Origin: an uncultured Alphaproteobacteria bacterium
GTDB lineage: Bacteria > Pseudomonadota > Alphaproteobacteria > Micropepsales > Micropepsaceae
DNA: 64,000 nt
Assembly: GCA_903837555.1 (NCBI GenBank)
Contig: CAILUV010000043.1
Coordinates: forward strand, 1-64,000
Direction: 5' to 3'
The position numbers were made by a program, and so were the translations under genes. Shown here one piece after another: positions 25,878 through 34,325 of this stretch. The stretch's first letter is position 1; each line of letters opens with the position of its first letter. The notes below the pieces were generated by a model that worked only from the letters and a program-made list of their open reading frames with translations, was not told the DNA's origin and did not search any database.

Positions 25878-25909
25878 AAAAGGGCGGCGATGCCGGATCG
25901 CCGCCCTTT
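25878..25909 (-). terminator. Rho-independent terminator after the TonB receptor gene
   Basis: A perfect 13-base stem, AAAGGGCGGCGAT (25879-25891) with ATCGCCGCCCTTT (25897-25909), encloses a five-base loop. On the minus strand it continues as a T-run of four. It lies 21 bases beyond the receptor stop and directly before the gsp Pho box, so the lipoprotein/receptor unit and the secretion operon are separate transcripts. Confidence 0.9.
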
Positions 25910-25930
25910 GCTGAAGTTCCGAACGAACGC

Positions 25931-28525
25931 TTAGAGAGTCTTGGACAAGGAGAGGGAGAAAGTGGTCCCGGTCGTGTACCGGTTGTTAAAGACGATGTTC
26001 GAACCCTGCTGCTGGAACTCCTTGAAATCCTCGTCCAGCAGATTGCGCGCACCAAAGCCGAGGTTGAACTCCTCATCCCAGACCCGGAAGCCCTTGCGGT
26101 AGTTAAAGTCCAGCGTGATGCCGGGGCTCTGAACCAGGTCCGGCTGGCCAGGCCTGCCTCTTGCGGTAATGCGATCGCTGACCCAGGTCAGAAGGAAGGT
26201 CGCCTGGGAGTTTGCAACATCATCCTCGAACCCAAACTGGATGTTGACCAGATGCTCGGACTGCCCCTGCAGCTTGCTGCCGTTCTTGACATACTCGAGG
26301 GCAGGACGGGACGTCCCGGAGGCGCTTAGCGGAAAAACCACATCCCCGGCCCCAACCTGAACTTCCGATTTCGAGTAGGTATAGTTCGCCTGCACCAGCC
26401 AATTCTTGTTGACCAGGTGCTCGTGCGTCCAGCCGAAATCGAAGTATTTTTTGGCTTCAAACTCGGCACCCATAATATTGGCCTTGGGTGCATTGATGTA
26501 GGTCTGCTGGATCGTGGCGCCAGCCTCGTTCACGACTGACTCCACCGGCTTGTCGATATCCTTGTAGAAGACACCAGCGGTGAAGAACTCGCCACCCGGA
26601 AGGTAACGCTCGACGCGGGCGTCCAGGTTCAAGAGCTTGCTGTCCACCAGAAAAGGATTGCCGACAAAGAGGCGATCGCTGTCAGGATCGAGATACTGCT
26701 GCGGAGCCAGTTCACGGAACTGCGGACGGGCGATAGTCTGGGAGGCGCCAACGCGGAACTGCCAGTCATCCGCGAAGTTCCAAGTCACCGTTCCCGTCGG
26801 CAGGACATAGGTATTGCGCAACGGCGCAGGGATCAAGGGCGGCGGGCCGCGAAACAGGTCCAGCGTGGTGACCGACTGGGTCGCTGTCTCGACGCGCACG
26901 CCGACCGCAGTGCGGACAAAGGGCAGTATCTCCGCATCGACCTGGAAATAGCCGCCCTGCACCTTGAGACGACCGCGATAGGCCGCCGCGCCTTCAGCGC
27001 CCGTGGTTTCGCGCACCACCAACCGGCTGGGGTCCATGTTGAAATCGGACAGCAGATAGTCCACCCGCTGAGCCTGCACGTCGAGGGGCAGTGAGCTGTT
27101 CAGAGCCAGGAAGCGAAACTCGCGTGACTCCGCGCCGCGCTTATTCTCGGAATAGGCAAGACCGGCACTGAAAACCGCTTCGCGGGCGCTGGACAGCGGC
27201 AGCGTATAAGCGACGTCAAGACCGGCGCTGGCGATGTTGTCGCTGACATGGCTGAAGCGGGTATAATTCTGCTCCTGCGAGGCATTGTGTCGATATGCGC
27301 CATTCACAAGGCGATAACGAATGCCCTTTTCATAGGGCGCGTTACGCGTCGTATCGGCATAGGCCGCGCGCCAGTCGATGTCGAACTGCTGCCAGACATG
27401 CGAGCCGGTGAGCTGGGTATTGAGCAATTCGCGTTCGAAATATTCGCTATAGTCATCGCGAACATCGGCGCCTGCGAGATCGTCATAGCCCACCCGGGAA
27501 CGCGCTTCCTTCGACACGCTGCGAACAAAGAAATTCGTCCATTGCACCTTGTTTTCGTCCCACTCCAGCGCAACGGAACCCAACCCGTTCAGCACGACAT
27601 CGTTCTGGGTGGACTGAAAATTATAGTCCGTGCTCACTCTCAGGTTGTTGGCGACCAGCAGGCCTTCCTGCTGGATACCCATGCGACTGCGCCAGTCACT
27701 GTCGAAGCTGCCCACCAGCACGACGCCGAGCTTGGCCCCGCCGTTCAGATCAAAGCTGCGGCCGCCGCTGAACTGCAAGCCGAAGTCAGGCGATGTTTGC
27801 TGACGCTCCAGGAGGTTCAGCGGCGCATTCACGAAGCTGCGGCCTATCGCCTGCAACTGGGTCGGCGTGAAATTGGAGTCGGTCACCCGCTTGCCCGCAT
27901 CCCATGCTGCCCGCAATTCCGTAGGTACATCTCGGGTGCCGTCATCGAAACCAAGCCTGTCGGTGCCCGACCCGAAATAGGTGAGGCCATTCTGTAAGGT
28001 GGAACGAGTGTTGCCGCCCAAGCTCATGCCAAGGGTCAGGAACGCCTCTTCGGGCACGCCCACTGTGGTCAAGTTGATAACGCCACCGCCAAACTCTCCC
28101 GGCATGCTGGCGGAAAAGGTTTTCTGCACCACCGTATTGGCCAGAATATTGGCAGGAAACAGGTCCAGCGGCACGACGCGCTGCAAGGGCTCAGGACTTG
28201 GCAGGGGGGAGCCATTCAGAAGGGCCGAGGAATAGCGCTCGCCCAGGCCACGGACATAGACGAAACGGCTGCCTATCAGGCTGACGCCGGAAAGCCGCGT
28301 CAGCGCGGCGGCCGCAGTGCTGTCACCGGCCCGTTCCAGGTCTACCCGGGTTAGAATATTTGCTACTTCAGACGTCTCCCGCATGACATCAGGAATATGG
28401 ACACCGCGGACAACGACCTCTTCGACAGCCATAGCCGGGGTGCCCTGCGCCAGGGCCAGGTGGGGTGCGACAAGCCCGGTGCTGGCTAGGAGCAGCGCTG
28501 GCAGGGCCTTGCGAAACTTCTTCAT
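25931..28525 (-). CDS. TonB-dependent receptor of the T2SS/lipoprotein locus
   Basis: An 864-residue outer-membrane receptor. The signal peptide ends LALAQ; the plug has VRGVHIPDVMRETSEVANILTR, SRFVYVRGLGERYSSALLNG and MPGEFGGGVINLTT; the barrel ends in TGTTFSLSLSKTL. Its position, directly after a surface lipoprotein gene and before a T2SS operon, matches the Caulobacter elpS neighbourhood, where genes respond to phosphate starvation. The substrate is unknown. It is probably transcribed with the lipoprotein gene across a 62-base gap holding a stable hairpin, and ends at a strong terminator. Confidence 0.92.
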   Translation of the reverse strand: MKKFRKALPALLLASTGLVAPHLALAQGTPAMAVEEVVVRGVHIPDVMRETSEVANILTRVDLERAGDSTAAAALTRLSGVSLIGSRFVYVRGLGERYSSALLNGSPLPSPEPLQRVVPLDLFPANILANTVVQKTFSASMPGEFGGGVINLTTVGVPEEAFLTLGMSLGGNTRSTLQNGLTYFGSGTDRLGFDDGTRDVPTELRAAWDAGKRVTDSNFTPTQLQAIGRSFVNAPLNLLERQQTSPDFGLQFSGGRSFDLNGGAKLGVVLVGSFDSDWRSRMGIQQEGLLVANNLRVSTDYNFQSTQNDVVLNGLGSVALEWDENKVQWTNFFVRSVSKEARSRVGYDDLAGADVRDDYSEYFERELLNTQLTGSHVWQQFDIDWRAAYADTTRNAPYEKGIRYRLVNGAYRHNASQEQNYTRFSHVSDNIASAGLDVAYTLPLSSAREAVFSAGLAYSENKRGAESREFRFLALNSSLPLDVQAQRVDYLLSDFNMDPSRLVVRETTGAEGAAAYRGRLKVQGGYFQVDAEILPFVRTAVGVRVETATQSVTTLDLFRGPPPLIPAPLRNTYVLPTGTVTWNFADDWQFRVGASQTIARPQFRELAPQQYLDPDSDRLFVGNPFLVDSKLLNLDARVERYLPGGEFFTAGVFYKDIDKPVESVVNEAGATIQQTYINAPKANIMGAEFEAKKYFDFGWTHEHLVNKNWLVQANYTYSKSEVQVGAGDVVFPLSASGTSRPALEYVKNGSKLQGQSEHLVNIQFGFEDDVANSQATFLLTWVSDRITARGRPGQPDLVQSPGITLDFNYRKGFRVWDEEFNLGFGARNLLDEDFKEFQQQGSNIVFNNRYTTGTTFSLSLSKTL

Positions 28526-28558
28526 GGTTCGGAAACCTTATCGAATGACAATAATGGC

Positions 28559-28580
28559 GGGGCTGGCACACGCCAGCCCC
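28559..28580 (-). other. Stable hairpin between the lipoprotein and receptor genes
   Basis: GGGGCTGGC (28559-28567) and GCCAGCCCC (28572-28580) form a perfect nine-base stem with a four-base loop. No T-run follows on either strand, so it is more likely an mRNA-stability or processing hairpin, or an attenuator, than a full terminator. It starts eight bases downstream of the lipoprotein stop. Confidence 0.6.
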
Positions 28581-28587
28581 GTACTAA

Positions 28588-30045
28588 TCAGCAGCTGGTT
28601 CCGCCGGGCAGGCCGCAGGTCCAGCCCGCATACCAGTTGTCCGCGTTATCCCGCACCGCGCCGATATAGGTCGTGCGGGTGAAGGCGGCACTGACCGTGG
28701 TGGCGTCAAATGCCGGGACCGCCGCTTCGTTGGCGCCGTTGATGAAGGATCCCGTCAGGGTCGAGACATGCGCGGAGCTGTTGTTGGTGCCCGCATTGAA
28801 GAACACCGCGGCCGCTTCCGCATTCACATCGGTATCGTTGCGGAACGGCGTGCCGCAAGCCAGCCGAACCGAATTGAAGGTTGCAGAAGTGGATGTTGCA
28901 TCAATATCCAAGCAAGACACCGCCGTTCCGGCCGCAACCACGATGCCGTTCGACAGGTTGTACCCGGTGCTGGAGTTTAACGTGAGCGGATCGCCCGCGC
29001 CGGCAACCGCGCGGCTGATAAAGGTGAAATTGCTGAGCTTGGGGGCCGAACGCGGCGCCGTGCCGGCGCTCGACGCCTCAACGATGCGGTCGCCGCCGCC
29101 AGCGCGCTGGATGGCAATCACAAACTGCATCGTGCCATTGAAGCCGACATCCGTATCCAGGTTGTCGTCATCGATGCCGGTAAGGACCAGATGCTTGGCA
29201 TTGACGGTGCCGCCGAACCATTCGATGCCGTCATCCGAACTGTTGTGGACCTGGACAAAGTCCACCACTGTCCCGGTGCCGACACCGGCCAGGGTGATGC
29301 CGTTCAGCTCGTTGTTGGGCAGAATCTGGAAGCCCGAATGCATAACGCGGACATAGCGCAGGATGCCGCTATTGTCCGCGGCGCTGTCGCCGCCATAGAA
29401 GGCGCTGGTGCCTTCGACCTGGGCTTCGCAGGTCGCCGAGCCGGGCGTGGCGCCGGGCGCACTGCAGTTGCTGGTGGGCGCGCGGCCGAGGATTACCAGG
29501 CCGCCCCACTGACCTATGGAATCAATCCCGGTGGTGCCGTCAATGCTCTGACGGCTGGTGAAGATGATGGGGAGTGTCGCAGTGCCATCCGCCAGGATCC
29601 GCGAGCCACGATTTACCACGATATAGTCCAGGCCAGCCGAGCCGAACAGGCGGACGCCGGGCTCGATGCTCAACACTCCCGACAGACGACCAGCGACCGG
29701 GGTGGTGGAGTTACCTCCGAGATCGTCACCGACATCGACGCGGCCGCTGATGGCATAAACGGTGCCGGCGCGCCGTGGCACCACCAGGGTACCAGTGATC
29801 TTTGCCGGCAGCTGGCAGGCGCGAAGCGTGTTACTGGCCACAATGCCAATGTTTGTGAAGCCCGCGGGGCAATCTGCAGCGGCAGTACCAGTAGCAGTCC
29901 CCGTGGCGGCGCTACCTGTGCCTGTATAGGGCTCTGCGGAGGTCTCGCCTGGCGAAACAGGGGCTTTCTCAGGAAAGCATGCGCCCAGCGCCACCACACT
30001 GACAGCGACAAAGCACAGGCTTTTTAGGTTCTTCAGGCCGATCAT
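28588..30045 (-). CDS. Surface lipoprotein, ElpS-like by context; predicted beta-helix
   Basis: A 485-residue lipoprotein. The lipobox ALGAC precedes a Ser/Thr/Gly/Ala-rich linker (ETSAEPYTGTGSAATG). The rest is low in charge and rich in Gly, Asn, Thr and Val with repeated strand-turn patterns (GVRLFGSAGLDYIVVNRGS, GQWGGLVILGRAP, SSDDGIEWFGGTVNAKHLVL), which suggests a right-handed parallel beta-helix. ATG 30045 has GGGAG upstream. In Caulobacter crescentus the phosphate-induced lipoprotein ElpS is encoded beside its T2SS and released by it; the layout here is alike, though sequence homology was not tested. A Pho-box-like array and a -10 stand about 90-130 bases upstream. Confidence 0.75.
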   Translation of the reverse strand: MIGLKNLKSLCFVAVSVVALGACFPEKAPVSPGETSAEPYTGTGSAATGTATGTAAADCPAGFTNIGIVASNTLRACQLPAKITGTLVVPRRAGTVYAISGRVDVGDDLGGNSTTPVAGRLSGVLSIEPGVRLFGSAGLDYIVVNRGSRILADGTATLPIIFTSRQSIDGTTGIDSIGQWGGLVILGRAPTSNCSAPGATPGSATCEAQVEGTSAFYGGDSAADNSGILRYVRVMHSGFQILPNNELNGITLAGVGTGTVVDFVQVHNSSDDGIEWFGGTVNAKHLVLTGIDDDNLDTDVGFNGTMQFVIAIQRAGGGDRIVEASSAGTAPRSAPKLSNFTFISRAVAGAGDPLTLNSSTGYNLSNGIVVAAGTAVSCLDIDATSTSATFNSVRLACGTPFRNDTDVNAEAAAVFFNAGTNNSSAHVSTLTGSFINGANEAAVPAFDATTVSAAFTRTTYIGAVRDNADNWYAGWTCGLPGGTSC

Positions 30046-30132
30046 AAAAAAACTCCCACCGTGGCTGTATGATTGCGCGCACGCGAGAATTGATATGACC
30101 CCACCGGCCCTCGCCCCGCCTGCTCTTTGCGC

Positions 30133-30177
30133 TTCATAAGGGGGTACCATGACAGAACTGCAAACGTCGTATGACAA
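30133..30177 (-). promoter_or_regulatory. Probable Pho box and -10 of the lipoprotein/receptor unit
   Basis: On the minus strand TTGTCAT (30171-30177), a weak middle site CGTTTGC (30160-30166) and CTGTCAT (30149-30155) lie at 11-base steps. Ten bases after the last half-site stands TATGAA (30133-30138), the spacing expected between a PhoB box and its -10. The outer half-sites match consensus at six and seven of seven bases. The start codon is about 90 bases further on. Confidence 0.72.
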
Positions 30178-30246
30178 ATTTGTGTAGGCCCAGCGCTGTG
30201 CGCGTTTTCATTCATCTTCGTCAGGTCAGGTAGCGCACGACACATC

Positions 30247-30264
30247 ATGACAGCTGCGTGAAAT
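30247..30264 (-). promoter_or_regulatory. Second Pho-box-like site in the lipoprotein/regulator intergenic region
   Basis: On the minus strand ATTTCAC (30258-30264), spacer GCAG and CTGTCAT (30247-30253) form a two-half-site box. No -10 stands at the canonical distance in either direction. It could assist the lipoprotein promoter from a distance or touch the divergent regulator gene that begins at 30317. Confidence 0.55.
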
Positions 30265-30316
30265 TTCTATGAATGCCGTGGAGGAGACTGGCGTCTGGAG
30301 CGGACAAACGTACTAG

Positions 30317-31345
30317 ATGGTGAAACTGCACTCGCCTCCACAGGTCTTGTCCCTTGTGCACCATCCGTCAACTGGCGCAGCAATGAAGTTTAGAGCAGAA
30401 GCAACGACGTCTGAGCGCCAGTTGATCCTGGCGCTTGAGAAAAGCGGTAGAACCGTCTCTCTTAGGCAGCTGAGTGATTGGCGGAAGGAGGGTTTGCTAC
30501 CACCGCTGCTAAATCGCGGCCTTGGTCCTTCGAAGGGCAAAACCTACTACTGGCGCGAAGAGAATATTGTCACCCAAGCTCAATGCGTCCATGATCTTGT
30601 GGCGCGTCATGGTAGGCATTCTGTCGCCGCGCTCGTCTTATGGCTAGCTGGGTATTCCGTCCCAATGCCGAAAGTCCGGCGGGCGTGGCTACAGCGGTCA
30701 ACAAGGCCCAAGAGCTGGCAACTGCGCGGCCCATCCGCAAATGGAAGTACGGGCTCGGAAACATGGCCTCAAGCACCCATTCGAAACCGCGCCGAGGAAG
30801 TGCTCTTGCGAACCGTCATGACCCTGAGCGGTTCGTTCACCGCTGGACAACGCGCCGAGACGGAAGAGCTCTACAGGATGCTGCATGAGGCAAGCGAGGC
30901 TCTGGGTTATTCGACCGAGAGCGCCAACGAGGGACATTATCGCCTACTCAACACTCTAAACGTTGTCTTGTCGGCGATCGAGAGCAGTTCGCTTCTGAAT
31001 GTCGCAAGCGAAGAAGAGATGGCGTCGGCTCGGAGCCTGGCTGCGGCAAGTATCCGCCTTGTCCAGGCGCTGACCGCCGAGGATGCAGAGCAATCGGGCC
31101 CGAATGGCCTCACGCGCCTGATGGAAGTGCTTGGCGCACCCTTCTTTCTTTGCATCCTGCTGCTGGAAAGGACCGGATATCACGATCATCTCCGCCGGTC
31201 GCTGACCGCCGTTGAGACGCTGGAGGCGACGATCTCGGCATCCCCATCTTCCGACCGCGACCCGTTGCTCAAATCGTTCAGAACACTCCTCGAAAAAATC
31301 TGGAGGGCCGATCCGGAGACAGGCCATGGGAAAGAAGTGGGATAA
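30317..31345 (+). CDS. Putative MerR-like DNA-binding protein
   Basis: A 342-residue cytoplasmic protein. Residues 45-80 (VSLRQLSDWRKEGLLPP...GKTYYWREENI) resemble a MerR-type winged helix-turn-helix, followed by a helix (LVARHGRHSVAALVLWLAGYSVP). The C-terminal half is alpha-helical with no recognised ligand domain. It is divergent from the lipoprotein gene across a 271-base region with Pho-box-like sites and could regulate it. The start is unclear (ATG 30317 or ATG 30383). Its 3' end overlaps the next gene by 20 bases. Base use is less GC-rich than in the gsp genes. Confidence 0.6.
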   Translation: MVKLHSPPQVLSLVHHPSTGAAMKFRAEATTSERQLILALEKSGRTVSLRQLSDWRKEGLLPPLLNRGLGPSKGKTYYWREENIVTQAQCVHDLVARHGRHSVAALVLWLAGYSVPMPKVRRAWLQRSTRPKSWQLRGPSANGSTGSETWPQAPIRNRAEEVLLRTVMTLSGSFTAGQRAETEELYRMLHEASEALGYSTESANEGHYRLLNTLNVVLSAIESSSLLNVASEEEMASARSLAAASIRLVQALTAEDAEQSGPNGLTRLMEVLGAPFFLCILLLERTGYHDHLRRSLTAVETLEATISASPSSDRDPLLKSFRTLLEKIWRADPETGHGKEVG

Positions 31346-31568
31346 GCTGGTTGCGCGCGTCCAGGCGCTGGAGGACGCGATTACCACGATCGTGCCGGGC
31401 AAGGCGCCGCGCAAGGAAAAGAAGCGCAAGAAATCCCCGAAGGCCATGAGTTCGGTCGCGGGAAAAAAGTCGGCCAAAAAGCTGACAGCGCCCAGCCCAG
31501 GCCCAATCAAGAAGGCAGGGCGCAAGACGAAAGCAAAGTCACCCGCCCCTCTTGTGGCCTTGCCCTAG
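31326..31568 (+). CDS. Small lysine-rich protein, histone H1-like tail
   Basis: 80 residues from ATG 31326, with GGAG upstream. The first 22 residues (MGKKWDKLVARVQALEDAIT) can form a helix or short coiled coil, and the rest is Lys/Pro/Ala/Ser repeats (PRKEKKRKKSPKA, KKSAKKLTAPSPG). Such tails bind nucleic acid non-specifically. It is coupled to the MerR-like gene by a 20-base overlap, so the two may act together on DNA. Function unknown. Confidence 0.65.
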   Translation: MGKKWDKLVARVQALEDAITTIVPGKAPRKEKKRKKSPKAMSSVAGKKSAKKLTAPSPGPIKKAGRKTKAKSPAPLVALP

Positions 31569-32779
31569 GCCGACAAGGCGGTGCGCCGGCAATTGGTACG
31601 CTGCGGCGGAAGCATCACTCTCACCGCAGTACCCTTGTGGAGTTCACTGTGGATTTCCAGGGTACCGTCATGGCATTCGACGAGGGACTTCACGAGAGCA
31701 AGCCCCAGGCCGGTACCCTCGATGTTGCGGGCGAAAGGCGACGCGACCTGGCGGAACGGTTCCAGCGCCACGGGAATCTGCTCTGGTGACATGCCGATGC
31801 CGGTGTCGCGAACCGTCAGAACAAAATGTCCATCGGCTTGCTAACTGGCCATGACGTGAACATGCCCGCCCGGCGGTGTGAATTTGACGGCATTGGAAAT
31901 GAGATTGAGCAACACCTGCTTGAACCGCAGGCGGTCCACGCACAGGCTAGGTAAGCCCAGCGCAAGATCGTTGTGCAGCCGCAATTTTCCTTCATGGGCC
32001 TTACCACGCATGAGTTTGAGACATTCGGCCACGATATCGGCCGGAGCTACCTCCTCGCACTGCAAATCGAACTTTCCCGCTGTGGCCTTGGAAAGATCCA
32101 GGATATCGTTGATCAATGCCAGCAGATGGCGCCCCGCGCCGTGCACATCGTTGGCATACTCCCGGTAGCGGGGATTGCCCAGCGGCCCCAGCATTTCGGT
32201 GCCAAGCACTTCGGAAAAGCCGATAATCGCGTTCAACGGCGTGCGCAGTTCGTGGCTCATCAGGGCGAGAAAGTCGCTCTTGGCGGAATTTGCGCTCTTC
32301 TCCGCCGTCAGGGCCCGTGACAAGGCCTGCTCGCGTGCCTGCAACAGGCGCACTTTGTAGCGCAGCAGTGCCTCGCCGGTCCCAATTCCCAGATAGCGGC
32401 CCCGCCGCGTGACCACGAAGCATTCAAACAGCGCATCCGGGTTTTCCATCAGCACGGTGGCTTCTAGATCGGCGACCAGCACTTCCTGGTCCACGATCAG
32501 GGGGGCATGATTGGCGAGCTTGAGAATCGATTTGCGGCGGAACAGTTCGGGCACATACTCGCGCGCATAGCGAGCCAAGAAAATGAACCGGTTGACCAAG
32601 CCCAATATTGCGCCGGTCTGGCTGTCAACAATCGCCGCCGCACTGACAGCGGGGTGGCAGATAAACCAGTCGAAAGCTTCCCCGCAGGTGGTCCGCTCGT
32701 TAAGAAACTCCGTGCGTGCCGCCAGCATGCCCGCGGTTAACTGGTCGCAGCTGGTTTCAACGTCTTGCGGACCCGACAC
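31565..32779 (-). pseudogene. Hybrid-free sensor histidine kinase interrupted by an in-frame amber codon
   Basis: The N-terminal 312 codons carry a cytoplasmic sensor region, a short coiled coil, the H-box SHELRTPLNAIIGFSE (His176) and the N-box LLNLISNAVKFTPPGG. They end at TAG 31841-31843. The same frame continues without a break through DTGIGMSP (G1), FRQVASPFARNIEGTGLGLALVK (F and G2 boxes) to 31565. A single CAG-to-TAG change would explain this. As written, the protein would lack ATP-binding boxes and be inactive unless the codon is suppressed. No response regulator gene is adjacent. No transmembrane segment is evident. Confidence 0.82.
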
Positions 32780-32938
32780 GCGCGCACCCCATCGTGGTTT
32801 GCGCGCAGGCTAACCTGCGATAGTATCTGCCCGGTTAATTGGCAGGCCTGCTTCTGCGAAGCTATTGTGACAGCAAGCTGCACATGCTGAGAGTGTTCAG
32901 TGACACGGTCGCCGAACCATTCTCTTCCAAAGGCGCCG

Positions 32939-33325
32939 CTACCGATTTTCCAAAAGGGACAAGCCACGTTCGGCGAGCTGCTTCACCGGCACGCCTTCAC
33001 GCGAGGCGAGAGCAGCGACGCGATTTTCATCGCCCTTCAGAACTCTTTCATAGATTGCGGCTGCTTCGGCCTTCCGCCCGGTCTGGGCATAGACCCAGGC
33101 CAGATTCAACTGGCGGAAAACGTTGCTAGGATTCTGCTGAAGACCAGCCAGCAATTGCCGTTCGGCGGTGGCCCAATCCTTGTTGCGGATCGCCTGATAG
33201 CCGAGATTGCCTTCCCCCACTGCAGCTTCAGCTTGTGGGAGCAGTGTCTGGGCGCTGCCCACTTGCGGGAGCAGCATCAACGCTGCCGCTGCCGTTGAAA
33301 GGGCCACAACTTTGATACCAGCCAT
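32939..33325 (-). CDS. Exported TPR-repeat protein
   Basis: 128 residues from ATG 33325, with AGGAG seven bases upstream. A signal peptide ends QVGSAQ; then TPR-like repeats follow (NLGYQAIRNKDWATAERQLLAGLQQNP, FRQLNLAWVYAQTGRKAEAAAIYERVL) and a C-terminal helix. It is probably a periplasmic scaffold of unknown partner. It is divergent from the small exported protein at 33501. Longer upstream frames are not supported. Confidence 0.75.
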   Translation of the reverse strand: MAGIKVVALSTAAAALMLLPQVGSAQTLLPQAEAAVGEGNLGYQAIRNKDWATAERQLLAGLQQNPSNVFRQLNLAWVYAQTGRKAEAAAIYERVLKGDENRVAALASREGVPVKQLAERGLSLLENR

Positions 33326-33500
33326 ATCCAATCTCCTCTTGGGCTTGAAAGAACGCACCGAAACCAAGGCGAATATAGCAGTGCGAGCAAAAAATAACAG
33401 CGTCGTCATATCAGTGTAACAAACCGCCGATAAAATATCGCTGCTGTAGAATTTCGCGCTGTCACAATTGCCCGTTAGCTCCCGAATAAGGACTGTCACA

Positions 33501-33968
33501 ATGCGTCGTTTTGGCCTGATTGTTGCGTTTTCCCTGGCCGCAGTTACGCCTGCCGCTGCCGAAGTCATCGCCGCGTGCGGCCATCTTGCGTCGCAGCAAG
33601 CCGAACGTACACCTGACGCAGCGGGCTTGCGGGCCACCCAGTTGCTGCTCTCAGAACTGCCGCAGCCGGCCCCGAAGACGCCGATCGCTCTCTGGCGCGA
33701 TTCGACCGGGTTTGACGTCCTGTTGAACTGGGGCGAGCTGAACCAGCGCAGCCTTCGCGCCGAAGGCGCAGAGATTATTGGGAATGAGGTCGGCGCGGGC
33801 TCCGTGCACCTTATTATCGCGCGCAGCGAAACACCGAGCCTGGAGCATTTCTTTTTCAGCTTCCCGGATTTGCGTCCCGGCGAATTGGTGTGGAGCGCCG
33901 CCAAAGACGCGAATGACGAGAATTCTGCCGTCCTGACGCTTGAAGCCGTGTGTGTGAAGGCGAAGTAG
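33501..33968 (+). CDS. Exported hypothetical protein
   Basis: 155 residues with a clear signal peptide (FGLIVAFSLAAVTPAAA/EV). The mature part is a small mixed alpha/beta domain with two cysteines (ACGHL near the start, AVCVKAK at the end) that could form a disulfide. No domain is recognised. ATG 33501 is chosen for its AAGGA site and signal peptide. It lies back to back with the TPR gene, so the two may share a promoter region. Confidence 0.7.
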   Translation: MRRFGLIVAFSLAAVTPAAAEVIAACGHLASQQAERTPDAAGLRATQLLLSELPQPAPKTPIALWRDSTGFDVLLNWGELNQRSLRAEGAEIIGNEVGAGSVHLIIARSETPSLEHFFFSFPDLRPGELVWSAAKDANDENSAVLTLEAVCVKAK

Positions 33969-34325
33969 CTTGTCTCCGGCCCGAGCGCCAGTTGAGCCGC
34001 ATGAATTGCGAATGTGATTGCCAGCGTTCCTTTCGAGATAGAACACCCTCGAGGCGCTCACCCCACATAACTCGGCAAGGCCACGTACATGCCTGGGTTG
34101 ACTGGGGCCAGGTAGAGGTCAGCATGCGAGAATTTGGAAATGTGAGGAAGCCGTAGTCCTTACCGAGCGTGCTCTCAATTGCTAAAGAGCCCTCTTGGAT
34201 CACCACAAATAATCTAACAAGTGGGAGCCCACGCCGGCTGAACTGAGATCTCCTCGTCCCGGTTGCAGGCTATACGACGTTACCACTGCCACCCCGGGGG
34301 CTCCCGTGATTTGGACCTGCACGAA
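33969..34325. other. Intergenic region without a supported gene
   Basis: About 357 bases between the exported hypothetical protein and the CYTH gene. No open frame with credible composition, no terminator with a T-run and no repeat stands out. Confidence 0.5.

Noticed and set aside
33459-33499. Two CTGTCAC motifs before the exported protein at 33501
   Set aside because: They match a PhoB half-site, but they are 34 bases apart with no partner at 11-base steps, and the second touches the start codon, so they do not form a Pho box.
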